Part shown: positions 1-6,029 of the stretch, piece by piece
Numbering within the stretch: the stretch's first letter is position 1
Layout of the letters: each line of letters begins with the position of its first letter
Assembly: GCA_937902455.1 (NCBI GenBank)
Contig: CALELI010000166.1
Coordinates: 1-8,762, forward strand
Length of the DNA: 8,762 nucleotides
Origin: an uncultured Prevotellaceae bacterium
GTDB taxonomy: Bacteria; Bacteroidota; Bacteroidia; Bacteroidales; Bacteroidaceae
Direction: 5' to 3'
Notes under the pieces: model-generated
The model's database searches: none
Told to the model about the DNA's origin: nothing
The model's input: only the letters and a program-made list of their open reading frames with translations
Program-made: the position numbers and the translations under genes

Positions 1-342
1 TGGGGTAACGACAGGAAATGGGGTGCGGTGTGGAACTCGAAGAAGATTCCGTTCTCGCATTTCCTGGAGAAGGACGCTGACTGGGCAGACAAGTTCCATG
101 TGTGGCTGATGGACTGGACGGAGGATTATCTGCGTATTTATCTTGACGGCGAACTGCTGAACGACATTGACCTGAAGAAGACGATAAACGGAAGGATTGG
201 CAGGTACATGAATCCGTTTCATTCTCCTCAGTACATTCTTCTCAACCTTGCAATCGGGGGCACAAACGGAGGGGAACCTCTGCTTGAGAAGTTCCCCCTG
301 AGATATGAGATTGACTATGTGAGGGTCTATGCTCCTAAGTAG
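1..342 (+). CDS. Glycoside hydrolase family 16 (laminarinase/beta-glucanase-like), C-terminal fragment
   Basis: The reading frame is open from base 1 and ends at TAG 340-342, leaving 113 C-terminal residues; the start lies outside the window. The fragment reads like the last strands of a GH16 beta-jelly-roll: FHVWLMDWTEDYLRIYLDGE (about residues 32-51), then a segment with YILLNLAIGGTNGG and the closing strand YEIDYVRVYAPK. These blocks are typical of bacterial endo-beta-1,3(4)-glucanases. The catalytic ExDxxE motif, which sits upstream in the family, is not in the window, so substrate and activity cannot be judged. No domain follows the catalytic fold. The gene converges on the metallopeptidase, with only 13 bp between their stop codons. 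Family assignment is fairly sure; substrate (laminarin, lichenan, mixed-linkage glucan) is open. Confidence 0.85.
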   Translation, partial: WGNDRKWGAVWNSKKIPFSHFLEKDADWADKFHVWLMDWTEDYLRIYLDGELLNDIDLKKTINGRIGRYMNPFHSPQYILLNLAIGGTNGGEPLLEKFPLRYEIDYVRVYAPK

Positions 343-355
343 GAGTGAGGGAGCC

Positions 356-1234
356 TCAGAGTTCTTCGTAAGGAACGCTGAATGTGTCCATGAGTGAGAG
401 GTCGCCCGTGGTGAGTCCTTTCTTGAGCCAGCGCATTCGCTGTTCTGACGTTCCGTGGGTGAACTGCTCTGGCGATACATATCCGCGTGCCTGCTGCTGG
501 AGGTAGTTGTCGCCAATCTGGTGGGCACAGTCGATGGCTTCCTGCATGTCGCCGGCATCGAGTGAGCGGAAGGTCTTGTTTTCGTAGTATCCCCATACTC
601 CTGCGAGGAAGTCGGCCTGGAGTTCGATACGGACGCTCATCCTGTTGGCTTCTTCCTTGCTCATGCGTGCCATCTGTGCGTGGGCCTTGCCGAGTGAACC
701 GATGAGGTTCTGGACATGGTGGGCTACTTCGTGACCTACTACATAGGCGTTTGCAAAGTCGCCGCTGGCACCGATTTCCTTCTTCATGGTGGAGAGGAAG
801 GATATGTCGAGGTAGACGCATTCGTCGCCTGAGCAATAGAATGGTCCCATGGATGCCTGACCGTTTCCACAGCTTGTCTGGACGCTACCTGTGTAGAGCA
901 CCATCTTCGGTGGCTGATAGGTCTTGCCGAGTTGTTCCTTGAATACTTTTGTCCAGATGTCCTCGGTGCTTGCAAGTACCTGGCTGGAGAATTTTGCGAG
1001 GGAGTCTTCTTCTTCGGTGAAGGTTCCGCCTTCGGTGGAAAGCTGTCCCTGCATCTGTTGCTGGATACCGTCTGTGATGGCCTGGAAGGCTGCATCCTTG
1101 CCTCCTCCCGTGAAGTATGCCACGAGTGCTGCAATGATGATGGCTCCGATGCCTCCACCTGCGATTTTCTTACCTCCGCCGCTACGTCTGCGGTCGTCTA
1201 CGTTACTGCTTTGTCTTCTTCCTGATAGATTCAT
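356..1234 (-). CDS. ypfJ: Membrane-anchored neutral zinc metallopeptidase, YpfJ family
   Basis: This encodes a 292-residue protein of the putative neutral zinc metallopeptidase family (E. coli YpfJ type, about the same length). The N-terminus MNLSGRRQSSNVDDRRR is the arginine-rich signature of that family. A glycine-rich stretch leads into one membrane segment at about residues 24-44, then a soluble domain. The zinc motif is HEVAH (168-172), followed by ELQADFLAGVW (204-214), the probable third-ligand region. Cysteines at 122, 134 and 139 may form disulfides. Physiological substrates of the family are unknown. I chose the ATG at 1232-1234 because it gives the family N-terminus. The frame extends to an ATG at 1313-1315, but that extension crosses the promoter-like sequence at 1276-1306 and matches nothing in the family. 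It is transcribed alone, divergent from the glycosyltransferase. Confidence 0.9.
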   Translation of the reverse strand: MNLSGRRQSSNVDDRRRSGGGKKIAGGGIGAIIIAALVAYFTGGGKDAAFQAITDGIQQQMQGQLSTEGGTFTEEEDSLAKFSSQVLASTEDIWTKVFKEQLGKTYQPPKMVLYTGSVQTSCGNGQASMGPFYCSGDECVYLDISFLSTMKKEIGASGDFANAYVVGHEVAHHVQNLIGSLGKAHAQMARMSKEEANRMSVRIELQADFLAGVWGYYENKTFRSLDAGDMQEAIDCAHQIGDNYLQQQARGYVSPEQFTHGTSEQRMRWLKKGLTTGDLSLMDTFSVPYEEL

Positions 1235-1275
1235 AATATTGTTGTTTTTTTGGATTAAGTCCGGGATATGATGTG

Positions 1276-1306
1276 CAAAGATAGATATTTTAAACGAAAA
1301 TAGAAA
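1276..1306 (-). promoter_or_regulatory. Bacteroidetes-type promoter for the metallopeptidase
   Basis: Read on the minus strand, TATCTTTG (1283-1276) fits the Bacteroidetes -7 consensus TAnnTTTG exactly. Nineteen nt upstream is TTTC (1306-1303), one base from the -33 consensus TTTG. Initiation would fall near 1270, giving a leader of about 35 nt before the start at 1234. This supports the shorter metallopeptidase. Prediction from sequence only. Confidence 0.6.
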
Positions 1307-1388
1307 CGAAAACACAGATTTTTTTCATCAATACTGATGACAATGAGAAGGATGAATAATGAAACTTGTATAAAAAAACTTAATTTAT

Positions 1389-1419
1389 TTTGCTGGTGTC
1401 TCAACTTTCACTAACTTTG
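1389..1419 (+). promoter_or_regulatory. Bacteroidetes-type promoter for the glycosyltransferase leader
   Basis: TTTG (1389-1392) is followed after 19 nt by TAACTTTG (1412-1419), a full match to the Bacteroidetes -33/-7 consensus with usual spacing. Initiation is expected around 1424-1428, inside the 5' arm of the hairpin described next, so the transcript would begin with that structure about 160 nt ahead of the ATG at 1585. Confidence 0.65.
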
Positions 1420-1498
1420 CAGCGCAGTTTCAAAGAAGCTTGTCCGGTCGGGCTGACATTCTTCCAGCCACGACCGACCACAAGCAAACTGTGCTGCG
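1419..1498 (+). promoter_or_regulatory. Long imperfect hairpin in the 5' leader of the glycosyltransferase gene
   Basis: Pairing read by eye: 1419-1430 with 1486-1497 (12 bp, one G-U), a 7-nt bulge CAAAGAA (1431-1437), 1438-1443 with 1480-1485 (6 bp), then GGTCG 1446-1450 with 1471-1475 and GGCTG 1451-1455 with 1465-1469, closing on a 9-nt loop. That is about 28 base pairs over 80 nt. No T-tract follows, so it is not an ordinary intrinsic terminator. From the predicted transcription start to the gene start at 1585 there is no ATG, so this stretch looks like untranslated leader rather than a leader-peptide gene. The 3' arm can also pair with a second copy of the 5' arm downstream. The structure is visible in the sequence; a regulatory role is inference. 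Confidence 0.55.
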
Positions 1499-1542
1499 AA
1501 CAAGTTAGGTCAGCGCAGTTTCAAAGAAGCTTGCCCGGTCGG
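1420..1542 (+). repeat. 32-bp direct repeat with an inverted, diverged copy between
   Basis: Bases 1420-1451 and 1511-1542 are 32-bp direct copies, starting CAGCGCAGTTTCAAAGAAGC, with one difference (T1443 against C1534). The start-to-start distance is 91 bp. Between them, about 1471-1498 is a diverged inverted copy lacking the 7-nt CAAAGAA block. The order is direct, inverted, direct. It resembles neither an insertion-sequence end nor a CRISPR unit. It may belong to a dispersed palindromic repeat family or be a local duplication of a regulatory hairpin arm. Confidence 0.8.
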
Positions 1543-1584
1543 CATCGCAAAAGGGGCAGAGACTAAAGATATTCGCGAATTGAA

Positions 1585-2643
1585 ATGAGAATATACTTCT
1601 ATCATAATCAGAACATCAATCTGATGTACAAGGAATGGAAATCCGGCAGATATCCTGCCCATTTCCTTTATGGCGCATCGCATCTGCACAAGTATGGTGT
1701 GGATGTGATAATGCACAAGTTCAAGTCGTTCGGCAGCAGTACGAAACTGGCTTTCTACGTTGCCTGGCAGATTCTGACTTGCAGGGAGCAGTTTGACGTA
1801 ATCTATGCTGCCAGCACTCAGGGACTTGGCTTGGTGATGTTCCTGCATGCCCTTGGTATTTACAGGAAACCGATAATTGCCTGGCAGAAACAGCCGCTGA
1901 CTACGTATGACATCATCTCGAAGACTATCTACAAGGGTGCCGACAAGATGTTGTTCTACAGTCAGAAACTGGCTAACGAATCGGTGAAGAGCGGCGCCAT
2001 CACTCCTGATCAGGCTCAGGTGATTCACTGGGGCTGCGACCTTGACTACTACGACAAGCTGATGTTCTTCAACAACGAATACAGCACCAACCACAGGGGG
2101 TTCATCTCTACGGGGAAGGACCGCAGGGACATGGCTACGCTCGTACGTGCTTTCAGTGCCACAGGGCAGCCTCTGAATATCTATGTAGCTTCGCAGGCTT
2201 ATGGCGACAACTACCTGACTACTCTCAACGACCTCCGTCCGTCGTCGAACGTGAAGGTGACTTTCATCAAGGGCAACATACCAGCCGAACTGGCTCAGAA
2301 GGTATGGCAGGCTCAGTATGTGGTGATATGTCTGCAGGAGACGAACGAACCTGTAGGTTTCACTACTCTCATTGAGGCAATGGCGCTTGGGCTGCCGGTA
2401 ATCTGCAGCCGTAACAACGCACTGCCGTTCGACGTAGAGGCAGAAAAGATTGGAATAGGAATAGCATACTACGACTCAGTGGGATGGGAAGCAGCCATCC
2501 GTTACATCACAGCCAATCCTGAGGCTGCAGCCGAGATGGGTAAGAACGGCCGAAGACTGGCTGAGTCAACCTACAACATCGAAAACTGTACTAAGGAAAT
2601 CGCTTCACTCCTTACTAAGTTCCGTGTGATGGGCAAAGGGTAA
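1585..2643 (+). CDS. Glycosyltransferase, GT4-like (GT-B fold)
   Basis: This 352-residue protein looks like a cytoplasmic retaining glycosyltransferase that moves a sugar from a nucleotide donor to a glycan or lipid acceptor. The N-terminal acceptor domain (about 1-160) has no signal peptide or clear membrane segment. The C-terminal donor domain (about 170-345) carries the Glycos_transf_1 hallmark around residues 255-272, EPVGFTTLIEAMALGLPVIC. The two glutamates are E255 and E264, one residue farther apart than the common EX7E spacing. The frame has a TAA 21 bp before the ATG at 1585, so this is the most upstream ATG. No Shine-Dalgarno is seen, normal for Bacteroidetes. It stands alone, with no polysaccharide cluster beside it in the window, so donor and product cannot be named. 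It has its own promoter and a structured leader. Confidence 0.85.
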   Translation: MRIYFYHNQNINLMYKEWKSGRYPAHFLYGASHLHKYGVDVIMHKFKSFGSSTKLAFYVAWQILTCREQFDVIYAASTQGLGLVMFLHALGIYRKPIIAWQKQPLTTYDIISKTIYKGADKMLFYSQKLANESVKSGAITPDQAQVIHWGCDLDYYDKLMFFNNEYSTNHRGFISTGKDRRDMATLVRAFSATGQPLNIYVASQAYGDNYLTTLNDLRPSSNVKVTFIKGNIPAELAQKVWQAQYVVICLQETNEPVGFTTLIEAMALGLPVICSRNNALPFDVEAEKIGIGIAYYDSVGWEAAIRYITANPEAAAEMGKNGRRLAESTYNIENCTKEIASLLTKFRVMGKG

Positions 2644-2650
2644 GGGGAGG

Positions 2651-2741
2651 ATTAGTGATTAATGATTAGTGATTAATGATTAGCGATTAGTGGTTAATGA
2701 TTAGTGATTAGCGATTAATGATTAGCGATTAGTGTTTAGAG
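2651..2741. repeat. Heptanucleotide tandem repeat, consensus ATTARYG
   Basis: Starting at 2651, twelve consecutive 7-bp units fit ATTAGTG, ATTAATG or ATTAGCG (one begins GTTAATG), followed by one decayed unit, TTTAGAG. All differences fall at positions 1, 5 and 6 of the unit. The array starts 7 bp after the glycosyltransferase stop and ends about 42 bp before the next start. Because 7 is not a multiple of 3 and every unit carries TAG or TAA (and TAA on the other strand), all six frames are closed, so it is non-coding. The units have no spacers, which excludes a CRISPR. I see no promoter consensus inside it. Confidence 0.9.
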
Positions 2742-2783
2742 TGTAGGAGGTGGGGCTTTCCGGAATCTGGAACCTGACGTGTC

Positions 2784-3446
2784 ATGATAAAAATCCATTA
2801 TATTCATAGGGTCTATCTGATGATTCTCTTTTCTGGCATCTGTCTTTGTGTGACAGCCCAGAAGAAGGTCATAGAACTTGACTACGAGGACGAGATGGCC
2901 ATGATGGGCAGACCGATATTCTCGCACTCTGTGGGATATATGGGTATGGTGGAGTTCGAGGGTGAGATGATTCCGAGTTACCGGCTGAGCGATATCCTCA
3001 TACAGCAGAAACTGAGGTTCAAGTCGGAGCGCGAGATGAAGAAATACTTCAAGATTGCCGCCAACATCAAGAAAGTGTATCCTATTGCCCTGGATGTGCA
3101 GAAAAGTATCAACCAGTGCATAGCACATATTGACTCCCTGAAGACGAAGAGTGAGAAGGACGCCTATCTGAAGTTCATCGAGAAGGACCTTCAGAAACAG
3201 TATAAGCCGAAAATGAAGAAACTTACCCTGGCTCAGGGAAAGTTGCTCATAAAACTTATAGACCGTCAGTGTAACCAGACTTCGTACGAACTGATCCGTA
3301 CCTACATCGGCAAGCACAAGGCATGGTGGTGGAATCTGTTTGCTTCCACCTTTGGTGGTGCCAGCCTGAAGAAGGAATATGATCCTGACGTAGACGACAG
3401 GCTGACGGAAAGGTGTATCCGACTCATAGAATCAGGACAGATGTGA
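2784..3446 (+). CDS. Secreted DUF4294-like protein of unknown function
   Basis: A 220-residue exported protein. Residues 1-25 form a signal peptide: basic MIKIHYIHR, a hydrophobic run YLMILFSGICLCV, and a likely cut after VTA (A25-Q26). The cysteines at 20 and 22 lack a lipobox, so I do not call it a lipoprotein. The mature part is charged and probably helical, with lysine-rich stretches around 78-145. Two blocks resemble DUF4294, a Bacteroidetes family without known function: GKLLIKLIDRQCNQTSYELI (152-171), and a tryptophan-rich segment (181-201) ending LKKEYDP. I see no catalytic motif. A start at Met13 (2820) would lose the basic n-region, so 2784 is preferred. No clear promoter consensus lies between the heptad repeat and the start. 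It probably acts in the periplasm. Family assignment is from memory of its conserved blocks. Confidence 0.75.
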   Translation: MIKIHYIHRVYLMILFSGICLCVTAQKKVIELDYEDEMAMMGRPIFSHSVGYMGMVEFEGEMIPSYRLSDILIQQKLRFKSEREMKKYFKIAANIKKVYPIALDVQKSINQCIAHIDSLKTKSEKDAYLKFIEKDLQKQYKPKMKKLTLAQGKLLIKLIDRQCNQTSYELIRTYIGKHKAWWWNLFASTFGGASLKKEYDPDVDDRLTERCIRLIESGQM

Positions 3447-3534
3447 TTGAAGGGTGAAGGCTTATGGTTGAGAGGGTATGGAACTTCGAACCATTCTGAA
3501 TCTTGCAACCAACATTCGTTTTCACTAATTATTT

Positions 3535-3565
3535 TTTCCCGTTTTCATTTTTTTTTGTATTTTTG
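3535..3565 (+). promoter_or_regulatory. Bacteroidetes-type promoter for the hypD operon
   Basis: TATTTTTG (3558-3565) fits TAnnTTTG, and TTTC (3535-3538) lies 19 nt upstream, the same spacing and the same one-base departure from TTTG as in the metallopeptidase promoter. The region is unusually T-rich from 3532 to 3564. Initiation near 3570-3573 would leave about 36 nt before the ATG at 3608. I see no palindromic operator. Confidence 0.6.
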
Positions 3566-3607
3566 CAAATTAAATGCTTTTGTGGAAATACTAAGTAGAA
3601 AATATAA

Positions 3608-6007
3608 ATGCTTTACACAATCAAGTACCCGGAAAATGATGGTGGCATGAACCCACGCATCAAGAGACTGAGAGAGGAAAGCCTTAACACTCCTCCAACC
3701 CTCACTATCGAGAGAGCCCTGATAGAGACAAGGTTCTACAAGGAAAACTATGGCAAGATGCCTAACTGTGTGCTCCGCGCAAAGAATTTCTATGAAATCT
3801 GCAAGCAGAGGACTATCTATATCGGTAAGGACGAACTGATAGTAGGCGAGAGAGGTCCGGTTCCAAAGGCTGTACCGACTTTCCCGGAACTGACCTGTCA
3901 CAGCGTGGAGGACCTTCATGTGCTCGACTCGCGTGAACTGCAACCTTACCACATATCCCAGGAGGACATCGACACCTACGAACGAGAGGTCATACCGTAC
4001 TGGAAGGGACGTACCCAGAGGGAGAGAATCTTCGGTCATGTGAGTCAGGAATGGAAGGATGCCTACGAGGCTGGTGTGTTCACGGAATTCATGGAACAGC
4101 GTGCTGCCGGCCATACTGCAATGGACAGCAAGATGTACCACCGTGGACTGAACGACGTGAAGAAGCAGATTGAGGAAGAAATATCCAGACTCGATTATAT
4201 CAACGACCCTATCGCAACAGACAAGGAACAGGAACTGACTGCGATGTCAATCAGTTGCGATGCCGCCATCCTTCTGGCTGAGCGTCATGCCGCAATGGCT
4301 GAGCAGATGGCTGCCGAGGAGAAGGACCCTCAGAGAAAGGCCGAACTGGAAAAGATTGCCGATGTATGCCATCATGTTCCTGCCAATGCTCCACGTGACC
4401 TCTGGGAGGCTATCCAGATGTACTGGTTCGTACACCTCGGTACTGTCACCGAACTTAACGGATGGGACAGCATGAACCCTGGACATATCGACCAGCATCT
4501 GTGGCCGTTCTACCAGAAAGGACTTGAGGACGGTTCCCTCACTCGCGACAAGGCAAAGGAACTGCTCTCATGTCTGTGGGTGAAGTTCAACAACCAGCCA
4601 GCACCTCCGAAGGTAGGTATCACAGCACTGGAATCGGGTACGTACAACGATTTCACGAACATCAACATAGGTGGTGTGACGAAGGACGGAGAAGATGGAA
4701 GCAACGAACTCTCCTTCATCATCCTTGAAATCCAGGAAGAACTCCACCAGTTGCAGCCGGGACTCTCCATCCACATCAGCGAGAAGACTCCCGACGAGTT
4801 CCTCATGGCAGGATGCAAGGTCATCCGTCTCGGACACGGATACCCGTCAGTGTTCAATCCTGATGTCTATGTCAAGGAACTTGTCCGTCAGGGCAAGAGT
4901 CTCGAAGATGCCCGTGAAGGTGGGTGCTCAGGATGTATCGAGGTAGGTGCGTTCGGAAAGGAAGCCTATCTGCTTACGGGCTATCTCAACACTCCGAAGA
5001 TATTGGAAATCACACTCAACAACGGTGTCGACCCTAACAGTGGCAAGGAGATGGGACTGAAGACCGGCAATCCTCGCGACTTCAAGACTTTCGAGGAACT
5101 CTATGATGCATGGCACAAGCAGATGGTGTACTTCGTGAATCTGAAACTCAGCGTGAACAACTACATCGAACGCATGTTCTCGCTCTATGCCCCTGCCACA
5201 TTCCTCAGTCTGTTCATCGACGACTGCGTAAAGAACGGCAAGGACTACTACAACGGCGGTGCAAGGTACAACACCCAGTACATCCAGTGTACGGGTCTCG
5301 GAACCATTACCGACTGTATGACCACGCTGAAGAAGCACGTATTCGAGGATCATCGCTATACTATGGACGAGATCATCAAGGCCACGGAGAAGGACTTCGA
5401 GGGCGAGGAAAAGATGCGCCAGTACATCATGAACCACACTCCGTTCTTCGGCAACGACGATGAATATGCCGACACTCTGGCCGTGAGAATCTACGACGAC
5501 CTGGTCAGGGCAATAGAGGGTCATCCGAACACACGTGGAGGAAAGACTCAGCTGAACATGCTCTCAACCACCTGCCACAACTATTTCGGCAGTGTATGCT
5601 GTGCCACTCCAAACGGACGTCATGCCCATTTCGCCATCAGCGACGGAACTTCCCCTGCACACGGTGCCGACACGAACGGACCAACAAGCGTGATAAAGTC
5701 GCTCGGGAAACTCGACCAGACGAAATCGGGCGGAACACTGCTCAATGTGCGATTCGTTCCTACCCTGCTGAAGAGAGATGTCGACCTCGAGAAACTCGGA
5801 AGCCTCATCCGTACGTATTTCTCTCTCGGAGGGCACCACATACAGTTCAACATCGTTGACACAGACACCTTGCTCGATGCACAGAAGAATCCTGACCAGT
5901 ACAAGGACCTTCTCGTCAGGGTAGCAGGTTATTCTGACTACTTCAACGACATGACTGCCCAGCTTCAGAACGAGATTATAGCACGAACCCAGAACGAGGG
6001 ATTCTAA
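3608..6007 (+). CDS. hypD: trans-4-Hydroxy-L-proline dehydratase (glycyl radical enzyme)
   Basis: A 799-residue pyruvate-formate-lyase superfamily protein. HypD removes water from trans-4-hydroxy-L-proline by radical chemistry, giving (S)-1-pyrroline-5-carboxylate, which ProC reduces to proline. The glycyl radical motif RVAGYSDYF places the radical on G774, and the thiyl motif GCSGCIE gives C443 with base E445. From memory, Clostridioides difficile HypD uses F152, H160, D278, S334, D339, C434, E436, Y450, T645 and G765. With a constant offset of nine, all are present here: F161, H169, D287, S343, D348, C443, E445, Y459, T654, G774. This argues against PFL, choline, diol or glycerol lyases. 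The near relative HplG, a ring-opening hydroxyproline lyase, is harder to exclude. ATG 3608 follows an A-rich leader; Met14 (3647) gives an N-terminus closer to the family and is a real alternative. The activase gene follows. Strictly anaerobic and oxygen-sensitive. Confidence 0.9.
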   Translation: MLYTIKYPENDGGMNPRIKRLREESLNTPPTLTIERALIETRFYKENYGKMPNCVLRAKNFYEICKQRTIYIGKDELIVGERGPVPKAVPTFPELTCHSVEDLHVLDSRELQPYHISQEDIDTYEREVIPYWKGRTQRERIFGHVSQEWKDAYEAGVFTEFMEQRAAGHTAMDSKMYHRGLNDVKKQIEEEISRLDYINDPIATDKEQELTAMSISCDAAILLAERHAAMAEQMAAEEKDPQRKAELEKIADVCHHVPANAPRDLWEAIQMYWFVHLGTVTELNGWDSMNPGHIDQHLWPFYQKGLEDGSLTRDKAKELLSCLWVKFNNQPAPPKVGITALESGTYNDFTNINIGGVTKDGEDGSNELSFIILEIQEELHQLQPGLSIHISEKTPDEFLMAGCKVIRLGHGYPSVFNPDVYVKELVRQGKSLEDAREGGCSGCIEVGAFGKEAYLLTGYLNTPKILEITLNNGVDPNSGKEMGLKTGNPRDFKTFEELYDAWHKQMVYFVNLKLSVNNYIERMFSLYAPATFLSLFIDDCVKNGKDYYNGGARYNTQYIQCTGLGTITDCMTTLKKHVFEDHRYTMDEIIKATEKDFEGEEKMRQYIMNHTPFFGNDDEYADTLAVRIYDDLVRAIEGHPNTRGGKTQLNMLSTTCHNYFGSVCCATPNGRHAHFAISDGTSPAHGADTNGPTSVIKSLGKLDQTKSGGTLLNVRFVPTLLKRDVDLEKLGSLIRTYFSLGGHHIQFNIVDTDTLLDAQKNPDQYKDLLVRVAGYSDYFNDMTAQLQNEIIARTQNEGF

Positions 6008-6029
6008 GAGGGGACTCAAGATAACCGGA

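Noticed and set aside
331..354. Possible bidirectional terminator between the convergent genes
   Set aside because: CTCC 332-335 can pair with GGAG 342-345 and GCTCC 331-335 with GGAGC 350-354, but the stems are short and no T-tract follows on either strand.
1235..1315. N-terminal extension of the metallopeptidase from an ATG at 1315
   Set aside because: It crosses a consensus -7 element, is unlike the family, and the start at 1234 gives the expected arginine-rich N-terminus.
1321..1345. Terminator-like stem CATCA/TGATG near a T-run
   Set aside because: The T-run precedes the stem on the plus strand and reads as A-run after it on the minus strand, so it cannot be an intrinsic terminator; no gene ends there.
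1389..1542. Invertible promoter as in Bacteroides phase-variable loci
   Set aside because: The promoter lies outside the inverted repeats, which flank only about 55 bp, and no invertase gene is nearby.
2651..2741. CRISPR array
   Set aside because: The repeats are 7 bp, contiguous and without spacers, and no cas gene is present.
2784..2860. Lipoprotein signal in the DUF4294-like protein
   Set aside because: Cysteines 20 and 22 lack the small residue required at -1, while VTA before Q26 suits an ordinary signal peptidase.
3545..4141. Long antisense open frames opposite hypD and elsewhere (also 4928-5524 and 5564-6190 on the minus strand)
   Set aside because: They lie opposite strongly conserved coding sequence, resemble no family, and are explained by codon bias of the real genes keeping the opposite strand open.
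3608..6007. Pyruvate formate-lyase, choline lyase or glycerol/diol dehydratase
   Set aside because: PFL has two adjacent active-site cysteines, not the single C443xE445 seen here; the full set of HypD substrate residues is present and the flanking motifs match HypD rather than those lyases.
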